Positions 24,067 to 32,112 of a stretch of DNA of 39,144 nucleotides are shown here, in pieces; the first letter of the stretch is position 1; each line of letters begins with the position of its first letter. The translations under genes and the position numbers were made by a program. The notes beneath the pieces are model-generated. The model searched no databases and was not told the DNA's origin. It was given only the letters and a program-made list of their open reading frames with translations. The DNA is from Clostridia bacterium (GTDB taxonomy: Bacteria; Bacillota; Clostridia; Oscillospirales; CAG-272), in assembly GCA_017446155.1 (NCBI GenBank), contig JAFSRI010000040.1, positions 1 to 39,144 on the forward strand, written 5' to 3'.

Positions 24067-24566
24067 AATATCTTGGCGCAGTGATTATTTTTTTATGCGC
24101 GTGTACGTTTGGCATATATGCGGGGAAAGAGGAAAAACAACGTCTCAAAGAGTGCGAGGCTTTCCTTACGCTGTTTGAATATGTAAAAAACCGTATTGGT
24201 TATTTCCTTACGCCCACAAAATTGATTTATCGAGGCTTTTCGGACGATGTTCTTGAAAAAACAGGCTTTTTGGCGGAGCTGAGATCACACGAAAACGACG
24301 ATATTTATTTTGACGCGTGGGAAAGCGCATTCGGTAAATGTGAAAATAGGTTCTGCATGAATGAAAAAGAAAAGCGCATCGTGCGTGAGTTTGGGTCGGC
24401 AATAGGCAAGACTGACGGCGCGACGCAAATGAACAGTTTTAATTATTGCATAGAGCAGATGCGTCAAGAAATAAATGCGCTTGCTTCCGCCATCGAAAAG
24501 AACGTAAAGATATATCGTATTCTCGGGTTTACTGTCGGGGCGGTTGCGGCGATAATAATTCTATAA
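24063..24566 (+). CDS. spoIIIAB: Stage III sporulation protein AB
   Basis: 167-residue membrane protein, the normal length. It has one N-terminal transmembrane segment (YLGAVIIFLCACTFGIYAG), a helical cytoplasmic region containing KEEKQRLKECEAFLTLFEYVKNRIGYF, and a short C-terminal hydrophobic segment (ILGFTVGAVAAIIIL). The family resembles type II secretion F-type proteins in its soluble part. Its start overlaps the spoIIIAA stop and spoIIIAC follows after 9 bases. Confidence 0.93.
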   Translation: MKYLGAVIIFLCACTFGIYAGKEEKQRLKECEAFLTLFEYVKNRIGYFLTPTKLIYRGFSDDVLEKTGFLAELRSHENDDIYFDAWESAFGKCENRFCMNEKEKRIVREFGSAIGKTDGATQMNSFNYCIEQMRQEINALASAIEKNVKIYRILGFTVGAVAAIIIL

Positions 24567-24575
24567 GGTGAGAAA

Positions 24576-24770
24576 ATGGATATTGAACTTATTTTGAAAA
24601 TTGCCGGCATCGGCGTGCTTGTGACGGTTGCATATCAAGTTTTGAGCAAATCAGGCAGGGATGAACAGGCTATGCTTGTGTCGATAGGCGGAATTATAAT
24701 CGTGCTGATAATGCTTGTCGGAGAGCTCGGAGGGCTTTTTGACAAGGTGAAAAGCGTGTTTGGGTTGTGA
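24576..24770 (+). CDS. spoIIIAC: Stage III sporulation protein AC
   Basis: 64-residue protein consisting of two transmembrane helices (LILKIAGIGVLVTVAYQVLS and AMLVSIGGIIIVLIMLVGELGGLF) joined by a short polar loop with SGRDEQ. Length and hydrophobic pattern are those of SpoIIIAC. Start ATG 24576 follows AAGGTGAG. The stop overlaps spoIIIAD by 4 bases (GTGA). Confidence 0.94.
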   Translation: MDIELILKIAGIGVLVTVAYQVLSKSGRDEQAMLVSIGGIIIVLIMLVGELGGLFDKVKSVFGL

Positions 24771-25153
24771 GTATAACGGCGTTATGCGGGGTGGCAATAC
24801 TTTGTGTTTGCGCAACGGTTGCGGTGCGCGCGATAAAGCCCGATTTTGCGGTGTTCGTGGGAGTGGCTGCGGCGATTGTTTTACTTGGCGCGGCTGTAAG
24901 CGCCGTAGCGCCTCTCGTCGGATTTGTATATGAGATTGCACAGGAAAGCGCGTTTTCAGTATATATGGCAACAATTTTAAAAGCCTTGGGAATAAGTGTG
25001 CTTGCGCAGGTCGTATCTGATATTTGCCGTGATTGCGGTGAGGGCGCCGTCGCGGCGAGGGTTGAATTTTGTGCAAAATGTGCGATACTGTTGCTTGGTT
25101 TGCCGGTGATAAAAAGTCTTATGGAAATGTCAAAGGAAATTCTTTCGTCGTGA
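24767..25153 (+). CDS. spoIIIAD: Stage III sporulation protein AD
   Basis: 128-residue integral membrane protein with about four hydrophobic segments and the family phrases FVYEIAQESAFSVYMATILKALGI and AQVVSDICRDCGEGAVAARVEFCAKC. The start is GTG 24767, inside the spoIIIAC stop (GTGA overlap). Part of the membrane base of the SpoIIIA complex. Its stop in turn overlaps spoIIIAE. Confidence 0.94.
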   Translation: MSITALCGVAILCVCATVAVRAIKPDFAVFVGVAAAIVLLGAAVSAVAPLVGFVYEIAQESAFSVYMATILKALGISVLAQVVSDICRDCGEGAVAARVEFCAKCAILLLGLPVIKSLMEMSKEILSS

Positions 25154-26253
25154 AAAAAATAATATTTATTTTAATCCTTGCCGTGACTTTTGTTTTCATA
25201 ACGGCCTTTTCCGTTTCCGCCGCCGACATTGACTCATTGCCCGACCAAAACGACAAATATCCGGCGCAAATAGACGAGCTTTTGCCGGATGATTTTAGGG
25301 GAAATACCGCCGCTGAAATTGCGAACGGAATGTCGGTAGGTAAAATAATTAACGTGGTGCTTTCAACGTTAAAAGCGCTTTTGCCGAAAACGCTAAAAAG
25401 CATTTCAGCGGTGTTGGGACTTGTTATAATATCGTCGGTCGTCGGCGTCGTACGTGAAAACACGGCAAGGGAAGAGCTGAAAGACATTCTTTCATATATA
25501 AGCGCTATTTGTGTTTGCGGCGCGGCATATTCGGTTATAGGCAATATTTTTGCCGTGGTGCGCGAATATGTTTCGGTTGTGGGAATTATTTTAAAAATTA
25601 TAATACCGTCTGTAAGTATTCTTGCTGCGGCAAGCGGAAGCGTGACGTTTTCCGTTGCAAGCGGTGGCGTAATGTATTCGGCGCTCGCTGTACTTCAATC
25701 ATTGTGCGAAGGGTTTGTTCTTCCGCTTATACGCATTTGCCTTTGTATCTCATTCGGCGCAACAGCTCTTGGAAACGACGCATTGGCGGGTGTTTCCGCG
25801 TCTGTAAAAAAGTTTGCGTCTGTTGTTTTATCGTTTATAATGCTTGTTTTCTCATTTGTGTTGGGCATTCGCGGCGTTGTAGCCGCCAGCGCTGACAGCG
25901 CGGCGCAAAAGAGCATTAAATTTGCTGCATCAAGCATGATACCGATCGTCGGAGGCGCAGTCGGTGACGCCGTGGGTTCTGTTTCGGGTAGTGTGTCGGT
26001 GGTGCGGTCGGTCGTAGGGGTTGCAGGTGCGGCGATATTGTTGCTTGTTACAATAGGACCGCTTTGCGCGCTTGGCATTTATAAACTCGCGTTTGAATTT
26101 ATTTCGATGGCGGCGGGAATGTTGGGGCTTAACCGAGAAGCGAAATTTCTTTCTGACGTCAGCGGTGCAGGCGGGTTTTTAATGGCTGTTGTGAGTTGCA
26201 TTTGTGTGTTTTTTATTATTTCGCTTGGGCTTGCGGCGTCTGTCGGGGGGTAA
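25150..26253 (+). CDS. spoIIIAE: Stage III sporulation protein AE
   Basis: 367 residues from GTG 25150, which overlaps the spoIIIAD stop (GTGA). This start gives a clean signal peptide, MKKIIFILILAVTFVFITAF followed by SVSAAD; the longer frame from 25069 would bury it inside spoIIIAD. The body is polytopic with about seven hydrophobic segments and SpoIIIAE phrases such as SISAVLGLVIISSVVGV and SMIPIVGGAVGDAVGSVSGS. It forms part of the channel apparatus in the forespore-engulfing membrane. spoIIIAF begins 1 base after its stop. Confidence 0.94.
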   Translation: MKKIIFILILAVTFVFITAFSVSAADIDSLPDQNDKYPAQIDELLPDDFRGNTAAEIANGMSVGKIINVVLSTLKALLPKTLKSISAVLGLVIISSVVGVVRENTAREELKDILSYISAICVCGAAYSVIGNIFAVVREYVSVVGIILKIIIPSVSILAAASGSVTFSVASGGVMYSALAVLQSLCEGFVLPLIRICLCISFGATALGNDALAGVSASVKKFASVVLSFIMLVFSFVLGIRGVVAASADSAAQKSIKFAASSMIPIVGGAVGDAVGSVSGSVSVVRSVVGVAGAAILLLVTIGPLCALGIYKLAFEFISMAAGMLGLNREAKFLSDVSGAGGFLMAVVSCICVFFIISLGLAASVGG

Positions 26254-26254
26254 A

Positions 26255-26740
26255 ATGGAAAAGGCGGAACTTTTTATTTACGGATTTATCTCGATTTGCG
26301 TTGGCGCCGGTGTTGTAACGCGATTGGCACCTGACGGGACAATAAAAAAGTATTTGAAATATATCGTTTCTTTGTGCGTGCTTGCGGCAATGCTTTCACC
26401 GCTTATAAACGCTTTCGGAATAATCGCCAAAGTCGACACGTCGATAATTTTTGACGACGTTCAGTATGAGTCAAAACAAAGTGCGGAGGAGATACTTGTT
26501 GAAAATGAAAAAAAGCGCATTGAAAACGCAATAGAGGACGATATTGAGCGGCGATGGAATATGGAAAACGGCAGTGTAAGCGCAAATGTTTCGATTAACA
26601 CACAGAACTTGCAGGCGATAGAAATAAATGAGATTAAAATAACGCTTGCCGATATGGCGAAATGCGATGAGATAAGTGAATATATCGACGGATTGTTTTA
26701 TGGCACGGCAAAGGTTACGGTATCGGGGGTGAAAGAGTGA
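26255..26740 (+). CDS. spoIIIAF: Stage III sporulation protein AF
   Basis: 161 residues from ATG 26255, preceded by the G-rich run at 26245-26250. The upstream in-frame start at 26204 lies inside spoIIIAE and is rejected. Two N-terminal transmembrane helices (LFIYGFISICVGAGVVTRLA and YLKYIVSLCVLAAMLSPLINAF) are followed by a soluble domain of about 95 residues containing VSINTQNLQAIEINEIKITL, as in the family. It overlaps spoIIIAG by 4 bases (GTGA). Confidence 0.92.
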   Translation: MEKAELFIYGFISICVGAGVVTRLAPDGTIKKYLKYIVSLCVLAAMLSPLINAFGIIAKVDTSIIFDDVQYESKQSAEEILVENEKKRIENAIEDDIERRWNMENGSVSANVSINTQNLQAIEINEIKITLADMAKCDEISEYIDGLFYGTAKVTVSGVKE

Positions 26741-27249
26741 AAAGCGGGGTAATATCGAGGTTGTTTTCAGGCACAGAAAAAAAGAAAATGATTTGGCTCA
26801 CGGCGATATTTATCCTCGGCGTATTGCTTGTAATATTCGGCTTTGCAGGAAAAGATAAAACAGAAAAAAATGTAACTACCGACAAAGAAGATACGCAAAC
26901 GGAGGAATATATCGCGCTCATCGAGAATAAAATTAGAAATATAACGGAGCAGATAACCGGTGACGGAAAAGCCGCCGTGATAGTTACCGTTAAAAGCGGG
27001 ATCGAGTCGGTTTACGTTTGTGACGAAAAAAACGGCGCAAATTCGAGCGAGATTGAATACATAACCGTGAGAAACGGCGACGGGGCGGGGTCGCTTGTGC
27101 TTTTAAAACAGATATATCCGGAGATAGAGGGCGTTTCTGTCGCGTGCCGCGGCGGAGATGACGTCAAGATCCAAGCAAAGCTGATAAAGGCTATATCGAC
27201 GGCACTCGGACTGTCAAGCAACCGAATCTGCATAATCGGAACAAAATGA
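26737..27249 (+). CDS. spoIIIAG: Stage III sporulation protein AG
   Basis: 170 residues from GTG 26737, with GGGGGTGA just upstream. One N-terminal transmembrane helix (MIWLTAIFILGVLLVIFGFAG) precedes an extracytoplasmic ring-building domain. That domain contains AALIENKI-like YIALIENKIRNITEQITGDGK (residues split by the helix boundary), AAVIVTVKSG and EIEGVSVACRGGDDVKIQAK. In B. subtilis SpoIIIAG forms a large ring in the intermembrane space. The next gene starts 23 bases after the stop. Confidence 0.92.
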   Translation: MKSGVISRLFSGTEKKKMIWLTAIFILGVLLVIFGFAGKDKTEKNVTTDKEDTQTEEYIALIENKIRNITEQITGDGKAAVIVTVKSGIESVYVCDEKNGANSSEIEYITVRNGDGAGSLVLLKQIYPEIEGVSVACRGGDDVKIQAKLIKAISTALGLSSNRICIIGTK

Positions 27250-27272
27250 TAATACCAAAAGGAGAAAAAACG

Positions 27273-27923
27273 ATGAGAAACGAAGAGAGAGTTATGAGTA
27301 TGGGCATGGCGGAACAGATCGCAGGCGACGGCGTTCTTGAATTGCCTGAGGCAGAAGAAAAGAAATTTAAATTCAAAAGCATTTTCACCGGCGACGCGGC
27401 AAAAAAAGGTTTGAAGAAAATAGGCGCAAGAAATATTGTAATTGCGCTTTCGGTTTTGCTGATAGGCGCCGCGGTTTATGTTAACTGGCAGCTTTTCGGG
27501 GCACCATCAAAGACGGTAGACAAACCGGCAGGCGAGGTTACAGAGGTTGATCAGAACGGCGAAAAACAAGCGGCAGCTGACTTCTTCGCTTCGGCTGATG
27601 TTTCAAGAAAACAGGCGAGAGACGAGGCAAAAGAGGTTTTGCAGAGCGTTGTTGACGATAAAGAAGCGCTTGACGCCGCAAAAGAAAAGGCGCTTGCCGA
27701 CATCGCCGCAATGGCAGCAAACATTGAGCTTGAAGCAAATATCGAGCAGTTGATAAAAGCAAAGGGATTTGAGGAATGTGTTGCGGTTATCAACGGCGAC
27801 AAAGCAACGGTGGTTGTTAAAAGTGAAGGTTTGAAACCCAATAAGCTGTCGCAAATACTTGAAATAGTATATAAACAGGCAAATATTTTGCCGGAGAACG
27901 TAACGATTACTGAAAAGAACTGA
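27273..27923 (+). CDS. spoIIIAH: Stage III sporulation protein AH
   Basis: Mother-cell partner of forespore SpoIIQ; its YscJ/FliF-like domain forms rings in the intermembrane space. ATG 27273 has AAGGAG 8 bases upstream; the ATG at 27246 overlapping the spoIIIAG stop lacks such spacing. The product has 216 residues: a ~50-residue cytoplasmic N-terminus, a transmembrane helix (about 54-70, IVIALSVLLIGAAVYVNWQL), a Lys/Ala-rich helical stretch (ARDEAKEVLQSVVDDKEALD), and the ring domain ending in YKQANILPENVTI. The cytoplasmic leader is longer than the very short one I associate with B. subtilis SpoIIIAH. A terminator follows. Confidence 0.93.
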   Translation: MRNEERVMSMGMAEQIAGDGVLELPEAEEKKFKFKSIFTGDAAKKGLKKIGARNIVIALSVLLIGAAVYVNWQLFGAPSKTVDKPAGEVTEVDQNGEKQAAADFFASADVSRKQARDEAKEVLQSVVDDKEALDAAKEKALADIAAMAANIELEANIEQLIKAKGFEECVAVINGDKATVVVKSEGLKPNKLSQILEIVYKQANILPENVTITEKN

Positions 27924-27933
27924 GTTTATTTAT

Positions 27934-27970
27934 AAAATATCCGGGAGTTTTTTCTTCCGGATATTTATTT
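27934..27970 (+). terminator. Terminator of the spoIIIA operon
   Basis: AAATATCCGG (27935-27944) and CCGGATATTT (27957-27966) form a 10-bp perfect stem with a T-rich loop, followed by ATTTG. Confidence 0.75.
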
Positions 27971-28007
27971 GTAAATGTAAAAATTTTTTTAAAACATATT
28001 TTTTCAC

Positions 28008-28036
28008 TTGACCTGTTTTTGAGCATTTGATATAAT
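28008..28036 (+). promoter_or_regulatory. Promoter of the 219-aa membrane protein gene
   Basis: TTGACC (28008-28013), 17-base spacer and a perfect TATAAT (28031-28036), 31 bases before the start. Confidence 0.8.
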
Positions 28037-28067
28037 GTTTTTGTAAATAAAAACGGAGGGTAAAGAT

Positions 28068-28727
28068 ATGGATGAAGTGAAAAAAACAAAAAAGCAATGG
28101 CTTGTTCCGCTTATTATAGTGTGTTCTATAGGTGTGCTGATTCATATTTTTTATTGGCTGTTTTTTGTTTACGGCGCAGTATCGGCTTTTGTTCCTATTC
28201 ACATTACCAATATAAATAAATATCTTAAAACGGACGGGCAAATGTCAAGTTTTTGCATCTTTCCCGATGAAATCGAAGATAGCTATATAGTGAACAAGTA
28301 TTTTTACAACAGTTACGGCATTGTTGACGGTCAGGAAATAATGCTTGACGTGACGTTTACGCAAGAAGATTTTGATAAAGAGATCGAAAGGCTTGAAAAC
28401 GAAAGACTCCAATGGAAAAATTCAAGTAAAGTAAAAGATGTTGTCAGCGATAAAGAATGTTTGTTGTTTTATTATCCGACATATGTTTCAATATTTAACG
28501 ATCGCTTAAATTATGAATATGCGTGCGTTGACGAAGAAAACAACAGGATAGTATATGTGTTTTTAAGCGGTATGTCGCATTATAAAGTGTCGATACCGGA
28601 TGAGTTTCTTCCGAAAGAATATAAAGAAAAGTATAAGTTGTATTATGAGTTTGAATATGATTCCGAAGACCTCTATCCGTATCATTACAGCGTCGAAACG
28701 AGCGGATATGACAAATGGATCTATTGA
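28068..28727 (+). CDS. Hypothetical membrane-anchored protein
   Basis: 219 residues from ATG 28068, which follows CGGAGGG by 7-8 bases. A positively charged start (MDEVKKTKKQW) leads into one transmembrane helix (about 12-43, LVPLIIVCSIGVLIHIFYWL), so the rest is likely outside the membrane. The remainder is acidic and Tyr-rich, for example YYEFEYDSEDLYPYHYSVE, with no motif that I recognise. It forms its own transcription unit with a consensus promoter and a terminator. Function unknown. Confidence 0.75.
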   Translation: MDEVKKTKKQWLVPLIIVCSIGVLIHIFYWLFFVYGAVSAFVPIHITNINKYLKTDGQMSSFCIFPDEIEDSYIVNKYFYNSYGIVDGQEIMLDVTFTQEDFDKEIERLENERLQWKNSSKVKDVVSDKECLLFYYPTYVSIFNDRLNYEYACVDEENNRIVYVFLSGMSHYKVSIPDEFLPKEYKEKYKLYYEFEYDSEDLYPYHYSVETSGYDKWIY

Positions 28728-28728
28728 A

Positions 28729-28756
28729 AAACGGAGCCGCAAGGCTCTGTTTTTTT
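28729..28756 (+). terminator. Terminator with GCAA tetraloop
   Basis: ACGGAGCC (28731-28738) pairs with GGCTCTGT (28743-28750) around GCAA, followed by six further T. Confidence 0.88.
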
Positions 28757-28765
28757 AAATAATAC

Positions 28766-28794
28766 TTGCTTTTGTTTTACGTTGAATATATAAT
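28766..28794 (+). promoter_or_regulatory. Promoter of the glycoside hydrolase gene
   Basis: TTGCTT (28766-28771), 17-base spacer and TATAAT (28789-28794), 31 bases before the start. The -35 is weak and the -10 perfect. Confidence 0.65.
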
Positions 28795-28825
28795 ATAACC
28801 GTAAAAATATTTCGGAGGAAAAAAT

Positions 28826-31800
28826 ATGCTTTACAAAAAGAATGTCGCAAAGGAACTTTCCGCAGAGTTGTTCAAAAATCCGACAAGCGAATATCGTGCC
28901 GCACCTTTTTGGGCGTGGAATTGTGAGCTGACGCCGGAACTGTTGACAAAAGAGATTGAATATATGAAAGAAATGGGCTTCGGCGGCTTTCATATTCATC
29001 CGAGAGTCGGTCTCGCAACGCCTTATCTTACCGACGAGTTTATGGATCTTGTCGGCACTTGCGTTGAAAAAGCGCGAAAAGAAAACATGCTCGCGTGGCT
29101 TTATGACGAGGACAAGTGGCCGTCGGGATTTGCGGGCGGATACATTACGCAAGAAATGGAAAACCGACAGAAAGACATATTTTTTACACCTTTTCCGTAC
29201 AATGACGGAACGCTTACGCTTGAAAGCGATATAAAAAATTCTACCGATGATATTCAAAAATCAAAATATTATTTTCTTGCGGCGTTTGACGTTTGTTTAA
29301 ACGACGGCTTCCTTGCAAGTTACAAACGAATAGGGCAGAACGATAAGGCGGAAAACGACAAATGGTTTGCATACGTTATTTATCGGGAAAATAACAAACG
29401 TTATAACAACCAGTCATACGTAGATACGCTGAAAAAATCGGCGATAGAAGAGTTTGTAAACGTAACTCACGAAAGGTATAAAAAACGTTTCGGGAATGAA
29501 TTTGATAAGCTCATTCCGGCTATTTTCACCGACGAGCCGCAATTTTCAAAAATTAACCGTCTTAACTTTTCATATGAGAAAAAGGCGTTTACAATACCTT
29601 TCACAACCGATATTGATGATACGTATAAAGCCGAATACGGCGAGAGCGTCGTAGACAAACTGCCGGAACTCTTCTGGGAACTTGCCGACGGCAAAGCTCC
29701 TACTACGCGCTATCACTATCTTGAACACATAACGAAGCGTTTTGTCGAAGCATATGCCGATACGGTAGGCAAATGGTGCGAAAAAAACAACATCGCGCTA
29801 ACGGGTCACGTTGTTGCTGAGCCTACGCTTTCTTCGCAGACAGGGTCTGTCGGCGAGGCGATGCGTTCATACAGAGGATTCGGCATACCCGGAATAGATA
29901 TGCTTGCGGATTTAAGAGAGCTGACTACGGCAAAACAGTGTCAGAGCGCCGTTCATCAATACGGTAGAGAGGGGATGCTCTCCGAGCTTTACGGTGTGAC
30001 TAACTGGACGTTTGATTTCCGTGGGCATAAACTGCAAGGCGACTGGCAGGCTGCGCTTGGCGTAACTGTGCGCGTTCCGCATCTTTTCTGGGTTTCAATG
30101 CTCGGCGAGGGCAAGCGCGACTATCCGGCGTCAATCGGCTATCAATCGCCGTGGTATAAAGAATATAAATACGTTGAAGATCACTTCGCTCGCGTAAATA
30201 CGCTTATGACGCGCGGCACTCCCGACGTTAGCGTAGCTGTCATCCACCCAATCGAGTCGTTTTGGCTTCATTTCGGACCGAACGATAAAACGGCAAACGT
30301 CCGCGAGGATATGGAAAGACGGTTCAAAGAAATAACCGAATGGCTGCTTTACGGAAATGTAGATTTTGACTTTGTAAGCGAATCTCTTCTTGCCGATATT
30401 TATGACGAGAGCGGAGAGGATTTCACAGTCGGAAAGATGAAATATATGACCGTCATCATTCCTTTTTGCGAAACGATAAGAAGCAGCACTCTTTCGGCGC
30501 TTAAAAAGTTCGCCGACAAGGGCGGAAAAGTCATTGTTATGGGCGATTATCCGACATGTGTTGACGCAACAAAAAGCGAAAAGGCGTTTGATACGCTTAA
30601 AAGTTGCACTCACATCCCGTGGGCAAAGGGAAGAATGCTTGACGAACTCGAAGAGATACGCACGCTTTGGATAAGAAATCAAGACGGAACGCCTACCGAT
30701 AATTTGATTTATCAATGCAGAAACGACGGAGAGAAGAAAAATATTTTTATTAGCCACGTAAATAAGCCGACAAACTATGACACTTGTTTTTATGAAAGAT
30801 ATTTTATTACGCTAAACGGTGAATATAAAATAACAGAATATGACACGCTCTCGGGCGAAATAAAGCCGCGTGAGGCTACTTATTCAAATTCAATGACAAC
30901 AATCGAGTGGGTATGCGGGGCGTGCTCGTCGCTTCTTATTTCAGCCGAGAAAGGCAGAAACGAAATTAAAGACGAAATAATCGATTTTGATTATACGGAA
31001 TCGCGTCTGCCGGGACTAATGAAATATCGCAGGCACGAGCCAAACGTACTTTTGCTCGACACTCCCGAATACTCGATAAACGGTGGTGAGTTTTATCCTG
31101 CCGAATATGTGCTTTTTGCCGACGACAACATCCGTGATGAGCTTAAAATAAGGCGCAGAAACGCACATATGGCACAGCCGTGGGTTGAACCGTATGATAA
31201 AAATCCAAAAGAAAGCGTTACGCTTCGATACAAGTTCATCTCCGAGATCGAGGCAAACGGTTGCAAGCTCGCCATGGAATCGTCGGAGTATGCGCAGATT
31301 TATTTAAACGGCGAGAAAGTCGATATGACGGTTGACGGGTATTACGTTGATGAGGACGGGATAAAATCTTTCAGACTTCCAATTATTAAAAAGGGGGAAA
31401 ACGAACTTAAAATCGAATACAGATTCGGCGACGTAGTGCAACTTGAAGCGTGTTATTTGGTTGGTGATTTCGGTGTTCAGCTTGACGGACGCAACTTTAA
31501 AATTGTTGAAGAGAGAGAATATATCGGCTTTGACGATATTTGCTCACAGGGAATGCCGTTTTATGGCGGGAATATCGATTATATCACGGAAATAGAATCC
31601 GACGGGGAAGAAAAAATTATTGAAATAAACAAATACCGCGGAGCTGTAATAAGCGTTGATGTTGACGGGAAGAGAGTCGGTGTGGTTGCTTATCCGCCAT
31701 ACAGACTGTCGCTTGGCAAGTTGCCGAAAGGCAAGCACGAACTGAAAATTACCCTTTATGGCAATCGAATGAACACTTTCGGCACACTTCACAATATCGA

Positions 31801-31927
31801 TGAAAACATTTGGTATTGCTCGTCACACAGATGGCGCGACAAAGGCAGATCGTTTGTTCCGGAATATCTTGTTCATGAAACGGGAATAACATCCTCACCG
31901 CGAATACTGACTGTAAAAGAGAAATAA
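28826..31927 (+). CDS. Glycoside hydrolase, GH106 (alpha-L-rhamnosidase)-like
   Basis: 1033 residues from ATG 28826, after CGGAGGA. The N-terminal catalytic part has phrases of the GH106-like group: PFWAWNCELT (27-36), GFGGFHIHPRVGLATPYLTDEF, WLYDEDKWPSGFAGG (91-105), an acidic PAIFTDEPQF (231-240) and ALTGHVVAEPTLSSQTGSVG. A middle region (about 480-600) looks like a glutamine amidotransferase-type beta-alpha domain, as in beta-galactosidase trimerisation domains. The C-terminal ~300 residues contain beta-sandwich phrases (YAQIYLNGEKVDM, GENELKIEYRFGD). There is no signal peptide, so it probably acts in the cytoplasm on imported oligosaccharides. The rhamnose specificity is not certain. No sugar transporter or regulator gene is adjacent. 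Confidence 0.78.
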   Translation: MLYKKNVAKELSAELFKNPTSEYRAAPFWAWNCELTPELLTKEIEYMKEMGFGGFHIHPRVGLATPYLTDEFMDLVGTCVEKARKENMLAWLYDEDKWPSGFAGGYITQEMENRQKDIFFTPFPYNDGTLTLESDIKNSTDDIQKSKYYFLAAFDVCLNDGFLASYKRIGQNDKAENDKWFAYVIYRENNKRYNNQSYVDTLKKSAIEEFVNVTHERYKKRFGNEFDKLIPAIFTDEPQFSKINRLNFSYEKKAFTIPFTTDIDDTYKAEYGESVVDKLPELFWELADGKAPTTRYHYLEHITKRFVEAYADTVGKWCEKNNIALTGHVVAEPTLSSQTGSVGEAMRSYRGFGIPGIDMLADLRELTTAKQCQSAVHQYGREGMLSELYGVTNWTFDFRGHKLQGDWQAALGVTVRVPHLFWVSMLGEGKRDYPASIGYQSPWYKEYKYVEDHFARVNTLMTRGTPDVSVAVIHPIESFWLHFGPNDKTANVREDMERRFKEITEWLLYGNVDFDFVSESLLADIYDESGEDFTVGKMKYMTVIIPFCETIRSSTLSALKKFADKGGKVIVMGDYPTCVDATKSEKAFDTLKSCTHIPWAKGRMLDELEEIRTLWIRNQDGTPTDNLIYQCRNDGEKKNIFISHVNKPTNYDTCFYERYFITLNGEYKITEYDTLSGEIKPREATYSNSMTTIEWVCGACSSLLISAEKGRNEIKDEIIDFDYTESRLPGLMKYRRHEPNVLLLDTPEYSINGGEFYPAEYVLFADDNIRDELKIRRRNAHMAQPWVEPYDKNPKESVTLRYKFISEIEANGCKLAMESSEYAQIYLNGEKVDMTVDGYYVDEDGIKSFRLPIIKKGENELKIEYRFGDVVQLEACYLVGDFGVQLDGRNFKIVEEREYIGFDDICSQGMPFYGGNIDYITEIESDGEEKIIEINKYRGAVISVDVDGKRVGVVAYPPYRLSLGKLPKGKHELKITLYGNRMNTFGTLHNIDENIWYCSSHRWRDKGRSFVPEYLVHETGITSSPRILTVKEK

Positions 31928-31957
31928 TTTCAAGCAAATTGTGAGATTTTTTTGAGA

Positions 31958-31989
31958 AATCATCTTTAAATATGATTGTTTTCGTTTTT
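31958..31989 (+). terminator. Weak possible terminator after the glycoside hydrolase gene
   Basis: AATCAT (31958-31963) pairs with ATGATT (31972-31977), followed by GTTTTCGTTTTTTC. The stem is short and A+T-rich. Confidence 0.3.
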
Positions 31990-32071
31990 TCTGACGAGAT
32001 AGCGACGCCGAAACTTGATTTGTTCGCAAAATGCATACGCCGAAAATCGTTTCAGGATTTTTTGCAAAAAA

Positions 32072-32099
32072 TAAAAGCCGTTCGCTTGAACGGCTTTTA
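32072..32099 (-). terminator. Terminator of the leftward operon (also works rightward)
   Basis: AAAAGCCGTTC (32073-32083) and GAACGGCTTTT (32088-32098) form an 11-bp perfect stem with a GCTT loop. On the minus strand it is followed by ATTTTTTG, 14 bases after the ispH-rpsA stop. On the plus strand only AAAATAT follows, so its main role is for the minus strand. Confidence 0.88.
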
Positions 32100-32112
32100 A
32101 AATATCTGATGA

